The notes under the pieces: model-generated | Seen by the model: only the letters and a program-made list of their open reading frames with translations | What the model was told of the DNA's origin: nothing | Database searches by the model: none | Assembly (NCBI GenBank): GCA_964522015.1 | Contig: CAZFST010000010.1 | Location: 1 to 64,000, forward strand | Direction of reading: 5' to 3' | Source of the DNA: QQWI01 sp964522015 | Lineage (GTDB): Bacteria > Bacillota > Clostridia > Peptostreptococcales > Acidaminobacteraceae | Length of the DNA: 64,000 nucleotides | Position numbers and translations under genes: made by a program | Shown here: one piece after another, positions 16,534-24,667 of the stretch | Numbering within the stretch: the first letter of the stretch is position 1 | Layout of the letters: every line of letters starts with the position of its first letter

Positions 16534-17461
16534 TGATTTTACTGATATTATTCGAGTAACATCAGAATATTATGGTTTAGATCCTACTATTGTTGAAAAA
16601 GACTACTGGATAACACATGCACTGTATCATCTGTCGAATTCTGATTATAGGGATGTTGTTGTTTTTAAAGGCGGCACTTCATTAACGAAGTGTTATAAGG
16701 ATTTACACAGATTCTCCGAAGATATTGACATTGCGCTTCTAGCTTATGGTATGAACGCCTCACAAATCAAGAAAATATTATCGAGGGTTGAGGAAGTCAT
16801 GGCTGTAGAACTTCAGCCATGAGAATTTGATGAAGAAAGAAAGTCTGGCGATTATCGATATACCCAGTTCACCTATAATTCATTGTTTTCAGGTGCGTTG
16901 ATGGAACTTCACCCTAACATCAGGTTAGAGTTGACAAGTTTTATGCATCCTCATCCCTACGAACAAAGAAAAGTAGGCACTTTAATTGAGCGGTATCTTA
17001 ATGAAAAAGGCATGCACAATGTTATTGAAGAGTTTAGACTTGATCCATTTGAGTTAAACGTCCTTTCAATTGAAAGAACTGTCGCTGAAAAATTGGTGTC
17101 TTTGATTAGGATGTCCTATAGCCTAGATATGAAAGAGCTTCAAACGAAAACGCGTCATTTCTATGATTTGTACATGACATACCATTTGGTTCGTGATTTC
17201 TACGAAGACAATGCAAAGTTTTCAGAAATGGCTGCAATTGTAAAGCAAGCTGAAGCAGAATCTAGATTTAAAGATTTGTATCCTCTTTTTGACCCATGGC
17301 GAGAAGCGCCCTTGTTCTCTATTCTAGATGACCCAAGGATTGAAATTGCATACAGAGAACGTTTTGGTGCTGAATTTGTTTATGGACAGCTACCTGACTT
17401 TGAAAATGTCAAAAATGTTATGATAGAAGTTCAGCAAGCTTTAGTGAGATTTGATATATAA
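16505..17461 (+). pseudogene. AbiEii-type nucleotidyltransferase toxin with in-frame stop
   Basis: The frame encodes a full-length AbiEii/AbiGii-like toxin of about 316 residues. The nucleotidyltransferase signature is intact: VVFKGGTSLTKCYKDLHRFSEDIDIAL. One TGA at 16820-16822 interrupts it after AVELQP. The same frame resumes at once (EFDEERKSGDYRYTQF) and continues to 17461, including LNVLSIERTVAEKLVSL and an HFYDLYM segment. A single base change or a sequencing error would explain it. ATG 16511 has the best spacing to the GGGGGA, with 16505 as alternative. The paired antitoxin is truncated, which fits loss of the toxin. Confidence 0.82.
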
Positions 17462-17481
17462 TCGTAAACGATGAATAGTGT

Positions 17482-17690
17482 GTTCCAATTCAATATCCTA
17501 CAGGTTGTCATGCGGTATCTGTGGACACTCGAAAGATTTTGCCACACATTCCGGGTTATGAGTTCCCTGAACAAGCACTTTGCAATACGCTTTACCTTAA
17601 AGTAAGGGGTAAGACCAGTAGAAATCTGTTCTTTCCTTTTGGGCAGAAACCTAGAAACAGGGGAGCTGATAGAAGCAAATAAATGCAAAT
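17482..17690 (+). pseudogene. tnaA: Tryptophanase relic 3
   Basis: Only the C-terminal third of tnaA remains: PIQYPTGCHAVSVDTRKILPH-like sequence, then IPGYEFPEQALCNTLYL, a stop, GVRPVEI and SFLLGRNLETG, with a frameshift. It begins about 20 bases after the AbiEii stop. Several third-position differences from the intact tnaA are shared with relic 2 (for example GCACTTTG and CGCTTTACC), so both probably descend from one second paralogue. Confidence 0.85.
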
Positions 17691-17700
17691 AGCAGCAGAT

Positions 17701-17747
17701 AAAAAGCTTGAAACCCAATTTTAGAAATGGGTTTCAAGCTTTTTTTA
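17701..17747. terminator. tnaA-type terminator, copy 3
   Basis: Arms AAAAAGCTTGAAACCC and GGGTTTCAAGCTTTTTT repeat the tnaA terminator core. It is shared with the convergent gene whose stop lies at 17745. Confidence 0.9.
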
Positions 17748-18227
17748 CTTAGCTTTAACGTATTCAATCGCTTCTTTACCTGTCAGATGCTCAATGTCAA
17801 TTGCTATCATATAGGCATGTTGACATGCTGCTATTTCTTTAAGCTTAGCCTCTTCAGGTTGATCACCAGAATATTTTTCAATCAGTGCTCTAAATGATTT
17901 AAAATACTCATCACCTTCAACGATACGAGTCTTTCCAAAAGCAATGATGCTACGAAAATAGGATGTGTATTCTTGACTGACGATGGTGTCTTCATCAATA
18001 ACAGTGAAAGATACCTTTGGATTTTTTGCAATGGCATCTATTTTATGTCCTGACTTTCCTGAATGGAAATAGATTTTATCGTTAAAATAAACATAGCTAA
18101 GTGGCACTGCATAAGGATAATCATCATCCCCTAAGCATGCCAAAACACCATTTGTACATCTGTTCAAGGCAACAAGAGTATCTTCCATTGATAATAACTG
18201 CTTAATTCTTTTCATTGGTCTAAACAT
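17745..18227 (-). CDS. Pyridoxamine 5'-phosphate oxidase family protein
   Basis: A 160-residue flavin-binding split-barrel protein of the NimA/Pyridox_ox_2 type. Seen motifs: GVLACLGDDDYPYAVPLSYVYFNDKIYFHSGKSGHK, PKVSFTVIDED, and a C-terminal acidic/aromatic segment. Relatives bind FMN and include nitroimidazole reductases; the substrate here is not predictable. The start at 18227 is followed by MFRPMKR; the internal Met5 is an alternative. The gene ends in the terminator of tnaA relic 3. Confidence 0.8.
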   Translation of the reverse strand: MFRPMKRIKQLLSMEDTLVALNRCTNGVLACLGDDDYPYAVPLSYVYFNDKIYFHSGKSGHKIDAIAKNPKVSFTVIDEDTIVSQEYTSYFRSIIAFGKTRIVEGDEYFKSFRALIEKYSGDQPEEAKLKEIAACQHAYMIAIDIEHLTGKEAIEYVKAK

Positions 18228-18659
18228 TTTTCTCCTCGCAGTTCTTGTTCAAAAGTAGTTAAGAAAACGGCATCCTTGCTGACCTCATTCCTTGTGTAAA
18301 TAAGTGCTTATGCTTTTATGAAAGAACCTGTGTCTATATACCCATTTATTAGTTGTACAAAGCTATTATTGTTCGAGATATTACGTCATGAGCAAAATAA
18401 TATTGATTGTATCTAAATCTATAAGAACTAACACATAGGCTAAAGACCCATTCCGAAATTTTTAGCGTGAAAGTCTTTTCTAAAATACCAACTTAGGTTG
18501 GTACCATAACCGATTTAATCCGTATAAACTTTAACTAGGTTATTATAAGGAAAATGACGTTGAATTGAGGTGTGAGTGGCTGCAGGCGTTCTTCAATTCA
18601 GACCTATTTTAATTAAAATTCAAAATACTAGCTGAGCATAAGTCCTTACTTGTGCATGA
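18228..18659. other. Long intergenic region before the ABC exporter
   Basis: No gene is seen in about 430 bases between divergent genes. It contains a short dyad ACCAACTTAGGTTGGT near 18488-18503 and a hairpin with arms TGAATTGA and TCAATTCA near 18561-18600, which may be regulatory. No convincing promoter pair was found. Confidence 0.4.
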
Positions 18660-18686
18660 CTAAAGGGACTAAAGGGACTAAAGGGA
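18660..18686 (+). repeat. Triple 9-bp repeat carrying Shine-Dalgarno sequences
   Basis: Three perfect copies of CTAAAGGGA end one base before the ATG at 18688. Each contains the ribosome-binding core AAAGGGA. The last copy is too close to ATG 18688 but well placed for a TTG at 18697; the middle copy lies about 10 bases from ATG 18688. Copy number could tune translation or start choice. Confidence 0.8.
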
Positions 18687-18687
18687 G

Positions 18688-19590
18688 ATGAAAACATTGG
18701 AAATAAAAATGAGCAATCTGAAAAAACAATATAGCAACGGGCATTTGGCTTTAAATAACTTGAACCTCACGTTGAAGCCAGGGATTTATGGTCTGTTGGG
18801 TCCAAATGGTGCAGGGAAATCGACCCTTATGAGAATTTTGTCAACGATTACGCAGCCAACCAAGGGACAGGTGACCATGGATGGGATCGATATCGTCAAA
18901 AATCCAAAATATATAAGAAACGTACTCGGGTATTTACCCCAGGACTTTGGCGTTTACCCCAATTTGTCTGCAATTGAATTTTTGCAATACATTGGTGCAC
19001 TTAAAGGATTGACTCCAAAGCACTCGCAGAAAAGAATCAATGAACTCATGGAGCTCTTGAATCTTAAAGATGCTTCGAAAAAACCGATTGGCAGTTATTC
19101 TGGGGGGATGCGGCAGAGGGTTGGGATTGCTCAAGCAATCATGAATGATCCGAAGGTACTCATTGTCGATGAGCCAACGGTAGGATTGGATCCGGAAGAA
19201 CGTGTTCGCTTTAGAAATCTATTGTCAGAGTTGCCCGGGAGTCAAATCATTATTCTATCGACACATATTGTTTCGGATGTAGAATCAATCGCTTCAGACA
19301 TCGTGATTATGGATAAGGGGGCGCTGATTATAAGTGGAACTCCGGAGAGCCTTATAGAGCAGACGACGGGACACGTTTGGGAATGCCTCGTTTCAAATGC
19401 TGACGTGGCTCATGTGAGAAAACAATTTATTATCAGTAATTCTATTAGGCGCAGTGAGGGGACCCATCTTAGGATCATCCATCCATCTGCCCCCATGGCC
19501 AATGCACAACCTGCGATTCCAGACCTTGAAGATTCGTATTTACATTTTTTAAACAAAAGCAGGGCCATGATGACAAGAGAGGGGTTCTAA
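18688..19590 (+). CDS. ABC transporter ATP-binding protein
   Basis: A 300-residue ABC ATPase of the drug/bacteriocin exporter type. Walker A GPNGAGKST, Q-loop YLPQDFG, signature SYSGGMRQRVGIAQA, Walker B VLIVDEPTVGLD and switch His in STHIV are all intact. Residues after about 215 form the usual accessory domain. It abuts the permease at 19591 with no gap, so the two form one exporter. The start is uncertain (18688 ATG, 18697 TTG or 18709 ATG) because of the upstream SD repeats. No two-component system is adjacent. Confidence 0.9.
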   Translation: MKTLEIKMSNLKKQYSNGHLALNNLNLTLKPGIYGLLGPNGAGKSTLMRILSTITQPTKGQVTMDGIDIVKNPKYIRNVLGYLPQDFGVYPNLSAIEFLQYIGALKGLTPKHSQKRINELMELLNLKDASKKPIGSYSGGMRQRVGIAQAIMNDPKVLIVDEPTVGLDPEERVRFRNLLSELPGSQIIILSTHIVSDVESIASDIVIMDKGALIISGTPESLIEQTTGHVWECLVSNADVAHVRKQFIISNSIRRSEGTHLRIIHPSAPMANAQPAIPDLEDSYLHFLNKSRAMMTREGF

Positions 19591-21222
19591 ATGGGTCAAT
19601 TACAAGGTGTTTGGCAGATTGCCAAAGCTGATTTTTTAGAGCGCTCCAGAAGTTACGGGTTCATCATTACCCTTATAGTAACACTCTACGGGGCTTCGTT
19701 ATTCGTTCCTGAAAAAGGGGCGGCCTATTTAGCCCTAGGCGTTAGAGGTTATAGGGGCATTTATAGATCCGGCTGGGTGGGCTTATGTGTTGCGGTCTCA
19801 ACCTCGCTCCTATTAGGTCTTGGAGGATTTTATCTGGTTAAAAACACCATAGAAAGAGACGAAAAAACCAGAGTGGGTCAGTTGATTGCCGCTTCTCCTA
19901 CCAGTAAGCTCGCATACATCCTTGGAAAAACCATGAGCAGTTTTCTCATCCTTGCGACGATTGTACTGGCGGCGAGCCTTTCTTCTCTTGCGATGTTTTA
20001 TTTGCGAGCTGAGGCCTCAACCCTTGAGTTGGTTAAGCTGCTGTTGCCCTTTGTCTGGATTACCCTGCCAACGATGCTGTTAGTATCATCAATCGCCTTG
20101 CTTTTCGAGTCCATTAAATGGCTCAAGGGAGGCATCGGAAACGTGCTGTATTTCTTCGTTTGGTTGATGATGCTAATTGTCCCAGTGAAGTTGATGGAGA
20201 ATAGTGATAGCTCACCTCTCCTAGGCTTTGTAGATGCTTTCGGATTCTACAAAATTATAGATCTGATTAATTTGGAGGTCTTATCTTTATTTCCAGACAG
20301 TCCTAATAGTGCAGGACTTATTTCAAGTGCGGGTCCTTTAGGCGCAAAAACCTTTCTTTGGAGTGGGATTGATTGGACACCTGAACTGATTTTGGGCAGA
20401 TTATTTTGGGTTGCTATGGGTATCATAGTGGTCCTAATAAGTACAGTTTTGTTTAATCGCTTTGATGATCATAAAAAGACGACTCTCATTAAGAACAAAC
20501 CGGTTTTATCCAAGCCGCGAAAAGCTGGTAAAAAAGAAATTCCGGTTACCAATACAGAATGGGTTGAATCATTGAGTTCTGTAAACTTTTCGAATCAACA
20601 AAACAGTAAAAATAGATTTACCTATGTATATGTGTTACAGGCTGAACTTAAAATTTTATTAAAAGGGATTAGCTGGTGGTGGTATGTCGGTTTAATCACT
20701 TTGAATTCATTGGCAATAATCCTACCTATAGAAAACGCAATCAAGTACATTTTGCCTTTGTGCTGGATTTTTCCAATGTTCATTTGGTCGGGACTCGGGG
20801 TCAGGGAGTACAAACATAAGACTTTTGAGTTGATTTACTCCTGTGCTGAAACGACAAAGTGGCAATTTTTAGCAATGATGCTTTCGGCCGTGATTGTTAC
20901 TACTTTGAGTAGCATTGGACCATTTGTCAAACTTATTATGACAGGTAATGCCACAGGCTGCATAGCATGGGGTATTGCAGTGTTCTTTATTCCATTCTTT
21001 GCTGCTTGCTGCGGTGTATGGAGTAAAACCTCTAGGGTATTTGAGGGCATTTATATTTTGCTATGGTACATTGGCCCAATCAACGGGCTTCCTTATTTTG
21101 ATTTTATGGGGACGGTAACAGGTTCTGCTGAAATGGGGATGCCATTATTTTATGGAGGTGCCACCCTTGCTGCCTTGGCCATGACATTTGTTCAGAGGCG
21201 ATTTTTCTCAACTAGCTCTTGA
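19591..21222 (+). CDS. ABC transporter permease
   Basis: A 543-residue membrane protein in two halves. Each half has an N-terminal helix, a large loop and about five further helices: ITLIVTLYGASLFVP and the segment around 60-270, then after a charged linker (about 295-345) a second set from WWYVGLITLNSLAIILP onward. This is the usual layout of two-domain ABC-2 exporter permeases. It is translated directly after the ATPase (stop 19588-19590, ATG 19591). The substrate is unknown. Confidence 0.82.
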   Translation: MGQLQGVWQIAKADFLERSRSYGFIITLIVTLYGASLFVPEKGAAYLALGVRGYRGIYRSGWVGLCVAVSTSLLLGLGGFYLVKNTIERDEKTRVGQLIAASPTSKLAYILGKTMSSFLILATIVLAASLSSLAMFYLRAEASTLELVKLLLPFVWITLPTMLLVSSIALLFESIKWLKGGIGNVLYFFVWLMMLIVPVKLMENSDSSPLLGFVDAFGFYKIIDLINLEVLSLFPDSPNSAGLISSAGPLGAKTFLWSGIDWTPELILGRLFWVAMGIIVVLISTVLFNRFDDHKKTTLIKNKPVLSKPRKAGKKEIPVTNTEWVESLSSVNFSNQQNSKNRFTYVYVLQAELKILLKGISWWWYVGLITLNSLAIILPIENAIKYILPLCWIFPMFIWSGLGVREYKHKTFELIYSCAETTKWQFLAMMLSAVIVTTLSSIGPFVKLIMTGNATGCIAWGIAVFFIPFFAACCGVWSKTSRVFEGIYILLWYIGPINGLPYFDFMGTVTGSAEMGMPLFYGGATLAALAMTFVQRRFFSTSS

Positions 21223-21250
21223 TGATTTATATATTAGTGATTGCTCATTT

Positions 21251-21337
21251 ACAACCAGCTTCATAATGAGAAATGTCCACTGAAAGCCTTGCGCTGCAAG
21301 ATTCAAGGGACACATTGCCGATTCTGAAGCTGGTTGT
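21251..21337. other. Three-level nested stem-loop
   Basis: Downstream of the permease, 13-bp perfect outer arms (ACAACCAGCTTCA, 21251-21263; complement 21325-21337) enclose AATGTCC/GGACACATT and an inner CTTGC-GCT-GCAAG. There is no T-run, so this is not a classical terminator. It could be a structured RNA or a miniature inverted-repeat element. Confidence 0.45.
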
Positions 21338-21503
21338 GCAAAATGTGTTTGTGTATGACCCTTGATAAAAACGTGCTTTTTCAGCAGCCTCGCCACAAAG
21401 GGATGACTGTTTGTGATGAAATAATTCGAATTTATGTGATTCCAAAATGGGTACCTAAAAATTCTGATTTGTTTGGGTAAAGAGGTTTTGATTTAATTGT
21501 AAC

Positions 21504-21556
21504 AATGAAGACAGAAAGAGGAAGATGTCATCCATCGTCCTCTTTCTGTCTTCATT
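21504..21556. terminator. 19-bp perfect hairpin before the DUF6886 gene
   Basis: The arms start at 21504 (AATGAAGACAGAAAGAGGA) and 21538, with a 15-base loop. No long T-run follows on either strand, so terminator activity is uncertain, but its position between transcription units fits. Confidence 0.5.
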
Positions 21557-21642
21557 ATATCATGCTTCAAAATATAAAAACAGACTTGTATACATTTCTC
21601 TTTTGTAAGAAGATAGAGGTACAAATATTAGGGGGTTTACAG

Positions 21643-22164
21643 ATGAGATTATTTCATGTTAGTGAGGAATCGAATATTAAACAGTTTGTTCCTCGTGTTC
21701 CATATAGAAAAGATATGGATAAATCAAAAGGATTAGTTTGGTCTTTAACAGAGCCAAGCCTACCAAATTGGTTAACACCACGTGACTGCCCTCGAGTAGG
21801 TTATAGAGTCACAGATGAAACAACGAATGATGATGTTGCAAAGTTCTTTTCTTCATCTTCACATCATTGTGTTTCTATTGAACATGCTTGGTATGAAAGG
21901 ATGGCAAATACAACTCTCTATTTATATGAGTTTGATGTCTCAAACTTCTATTTTGATGATACCGCAGGATTTTATGTGAGCGATAAAACGGAAATCCCCA
22001 TAGCGGTAGTTAAATGTGACAACTTGTTTGAGGAACAATTTAAAAGAAATGTTGAAGTGCGGATTGTAAACAATCTTTGGAAGGTATCAGAAGAAGTAAG
22101 AACCTCTTCACTAAAATGGTCATTGTGTCGTATGGGTAATGCGCAGTCAAAACCTTCTGAGTAA
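21643..22164 (+). CDS. DUF6886 family protein
   Basis: A 173-residue protein starting MRLFHVSEESNIKQFVPR, followed by KGLVWSLTEPSLPNWLTPRDCPRV, which matches a widespread uncharacterised family often annotated DUF6886. It lacks a signal peptide and membrane segments. AGGGGG before 21643 decides the start; the frame stays open upstream to 21505 only because it runs through the hairpin. Function unknown. It has no clear partner genes. Confidence 0.7.
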   Translation: MRLFHVSEESNIKQFVPRVPYRKDMDKSKGLVWSLTEPSLPNWLTPRDCPRVGYRVTDETTNDDVAKFFSSSSHHCVSIEHAWYERMANTTLYLYEFDVSNFYFDDTAGFYVSDKTEIPIAVVKCDNLFEEQFKRNVEVRIVNNLWKVSEEVRTSSLKWSLCRMGNAQSKPSE

Positions 22165-22352
22165 CTTTTTTACTAAAACTGTCTTATATTTGATTTGAGT
22201 GTCAAAAGAATGGCATAAATACAGAACAGAAGATTAGGCATATTGCAGTAGGAAAATTTGAGTTTTAAAACAATATTTCGACTGATACTATGAAAAGAAT
22301 TGATTTAAATGATTGTATCGATTGCAATTAGGAAAAGGTAACTGGGAAAAGG

Positions 22353-23039
22353 ATGTATTTTCTCATTGATGAGGTTCAGGAGTTATCAGAATGGGCAAAA
22401 GTTATTAATAGCATTAGAGTAAGTTTTAATGCAGATATTTATGTGACGGGATCGAACTCTCGAATGTTTTCTGGGGAACACCTTACTTACCTTTCTGGTC
22501 GCTATATTGAAATTAAAGTATTGCCATTGTCATTTAAAGAATTTCTTGATTTTAAAGGTTATGAAGAACAAATGGCAGAGGACTATTTTAATGAGTATCT
22601 TCGAATAGGATCTTTTCCAGCAGTTAGTCTGGCTGGGCAGCAAGAGCTAGTAGAAGCAATATTATCTGGTTTATTTGATTCGCTTTCTATGAGAGATATC
22701 ATTCTTAGGGGCAATATTAGAGATGAAGGCTCATTTTACAAAGTCGCTGAGAATATAGTGTTTCTACAGCTTTTGCGGTTAGGATATGAAGTCAATGTAG
22801 GTAAAAACATGTCCTATGAAGTAGACTTCATTGCTGTAAAAGGAATTCATAGACTCTATTTTCAAGTGAGTTTATCTGCTTTGGATGAATTGACTTACGA
22901 AAGAGAAATGAATTCATTGTTAAAAATTAATGCTCAATATCCTAAATATTTGATTACAATGGATAAAATTGATTTGTCAAAAGATGGCATTGTGCATGTA
23001 AATTTATTTGATTTCTTATTGGAGAAAACAGATGTTTGA
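22353..23039 (+). pseudogene. Truncated DUF4143 AAA ATPase
   Basis: The family (AAA_14 + DUF4143, about 400 residues) normally begins with a Walker A region. Here the frame begins near Walker B (YFLIDEVQEL), continues with DIYVTGSNSRMFSGE, YLSGRYIEIKVLPLSFKEF, jumps from DIILRGNIRDEGSF to YKVAENIVFLQLLRLGYEVNVGK, and ends with a nuclease-like VDFIAVK...YFQVS core. Walker A and about 100 central residues are missing, so ATP binding is lost. It is a decayed gene even though the remaining frame is open. Confidence 0.78.
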
Positions 23040-23121
23040 TCCATTGGGAAAAAAACGCAGTTTAGTAATGCACGGTGAACCGTACCAGAAATGACTGAGA
23101 TTTTTTATAGAGGAGACATGA

Positions 23122-23682
23122 ATGGCAATCTACTATCTGATACGACATGGAGAAGCTGACTATAGTGAAATGATGGATAAGGGCTTTTGGGGTTTCGGTC
23201 GCTCATTTGCGCCATTATCACAAAATGGAATCGCTCAAGCTGAAGCGACTGCAAATGATTCGAGGTTAAAATCAGCTGCATTTATAGTTTCGTCACCTTA
23301 TACTAGAGCATTGCAAACAGCTGCCATTATTTCCAGGGTAACTGGATTGAAAATAAAGATTGAAGTAGACTTGCATGAGTGGGAGCCAGATCGATTCAAC
23401 CAGTATACCACATCAGAAGAAGCATTCGCGCTGACCCATGAGTTTAATCAGTATAAAGGTATTTATCCAGATGGACAAACGATGAGATGGGAAACATTGG
23501 ATAGTTTGAGGTGTAGACTGAGACGTGTAGCTGAAAGATATGCAGACAACGAAAAAGTTATTTTTGTTGGTCATGGTATGGCTTTTAGGACCCTATCTTA
23601 TATTGAGCAAATGAAACCAACTGAAATCGTAGAGTGTACTTTTATTAGAGAACAAGAGGATTGTGAGTATTCTTTTTTCTAA
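23122..23682 (+). CDS. Histidine phosphatase family protein
   Basis: A 186-residue phosphoglycerate-mutase-like phosphatase. The catalytic RHGEADYSE is at residues 8-16, VSSPYTRALQTA follows near 58-69, and the second histidine is in VIFVGHGMAFR near 148-158. Such enzymes remove phosphate from varied small molecules or proteins; the substrate is unknown. AGGAG precedes ATG 23122. A terminator follows at 23729, so it is a single-gene unit. Confidence 0.85.
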   Translation: MAIYYLIRHGEADYSEMMDKGFWGFGRSFAPLSQNGIAQAEATANDSRLKSAAFIVSSPYTRALQTAAIISRVTGLKIKIEVDLHEWEPDRFNQYTTSEEAFALTHEFNQYKGIYPDGQTMRWETLDSLRCRLRRVAERYADNEKVIFVGHGMAFRTLSYIEQMKPTEIVECTFIREQEDCEYSFF

Positions 23683-23728
23683 TTTCAATCATTTGAAGTG
23701 TAAAATTTCAAAGTGTAGTTATTCCAAG

Positions 23729-23769
23729 GGCGTTTGATCATAGCATTTTATGGTCAAATGCCTTTTTTT
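23729..23769 (+). terminator. Terminator after the histidine phosphatase
   Basis: Arms GGCGTTTGATCATA and TATGGTCAAATGCC around a short loop are followed by seven T's. Confidence 0.88.
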
Positions 23770-23851
23770 AGTTTTTTAGTGTGGGAGCTAAGGTGAAATA
23801 AGTGGTATGATATTATAGTAAGTAGCAATAAGTGATATGAATGGAGGCTCC

Positions 23852-24667
23852 ATGAGACATGAAAAAATCCTTCTTTTTGAAGGCAAATCCGATGTGTATC
23901 TTGAAATGTATCTACTCCCTGATCAAATAGATTATAGGCCCATAGCACCCAGACCTGCTGTAGTGATTTGCCCAGGTGGCGGTTATAGCAGCCATTTAGA
24001 GGCTGAGGCTGAGCCTCTTGCCCTTCATTTTTTAGCCAGTGGTTATCAGGTGTTTGTGGTGTATTACGGCATTGGCAGTGGGGCGGCTCTTTTTCCAGGG
24101 CCCTTTTTAGATGTGGCTAAGGCCATTGCTCTGGTGCGAAAGAACCAAGTGCAGTGGCATGTGGACCCCCAAAAAGTCTACTTGTGCGGGCTATCTACAG
24201 GGGGACACGTCGCTGCAATGGTGGCGTGTTTGTGGCAAGAAGCCCTCTTTAAAGAGGCCTTAGGGGAAGAAAGTGGGCGGTTTAGGCCCGATGCTTTGAT
24301 TCTAGGGTACCCGCTCTTGGATTTAGAGGCTTTTGACAGTAGGCTGAAACAAATGGGGGACCAGGGGCATTTGCAGGCCCAGATGCTCTTTGAGATAACG
24401 TTGGGCACAGGTACTCCAAACCCAGCACAATTGGCACCCTGGTGCTGCAAAAACCGAGTATCAAAAGAGATGGTGCCCACATTTATTTGGGGCGTGACCA
24501 ATGATGTCTTATTTAGTGACCTTGATTGTTCAGAGTTTGCAAAGTCCCTTTCTGATCAACAAATCCCCCATAAGCTGATGATTTTTAATGAAGATAAATA
24601 CGGGGTTAAGTGGGTCCCCCTTGCCCTTAAGTGGCTAGAAAGCGAGATGGAAAATGAGACTGATTGA
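23852..24667 (+). CDS. Alpha/beta hydrolase (esterase/acetyl-xylan esterase type)
   Basis: A 271-residue alpha/beta hydrolase of the BD-FAE/prolyl-oligopeptidase-like esterase group. PAVVICPGGGYSSH is the oxyanion-hole strand, and YLCGLSTGGHVAAMVA holds the nucleophile elbow. The usual G-x-S-x-G reads GLSTG, with the Ser intact. The acid and His positions are not certain: TNDVLF fits the acid region, but the C-terminal DKYGVKW lacks the typical catalytic His, so activity is not assured. The start at 23852 follows GGAGGC; ATG 23837 overlaps that site. It overlaps the next gene by 14 bases. A collapsed copy lies at 13.5 kb. Confidence 0.75.
   Translation: MRHEKILLFEGKSDVYLEMYLLPDQIDYRPIAPRPAVVICPGGGYSSHLEAEAEPLALHFLASGYQVFVVYYGIGSGAALFPGPFLDVAKAIALVRKNQVQWHVDPQKVYLCGLSTGGHVAAMVACLWQEALFKEALGEESGRFRPDALILGYPLLDLEAFDSRLKQMGDQGHLQAQMLFEITLGTGTPNPAQLAPWCCKNRVSKEMVPTFIWGVTNDVLFSDLDCSEFAKSLSDQQIPHKLMIFNEDKYGVKWVPLALKWLESEMENETD

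Noticed and set aside
16820..16822. Selenocysteine at the TGA in the toxin gene
   Set aside because: No stem-loop of SECIS type is evident after the codon and this family has no Sec position; a nonsense mutation is simpler.
7311..17747. The three AAAAAGCTTGAAAC hairpins as ends of a mobile element
   Set aside because: Each directly follows a tnaA copy and has a terminator T-run; no transposase or target duplication is seen.
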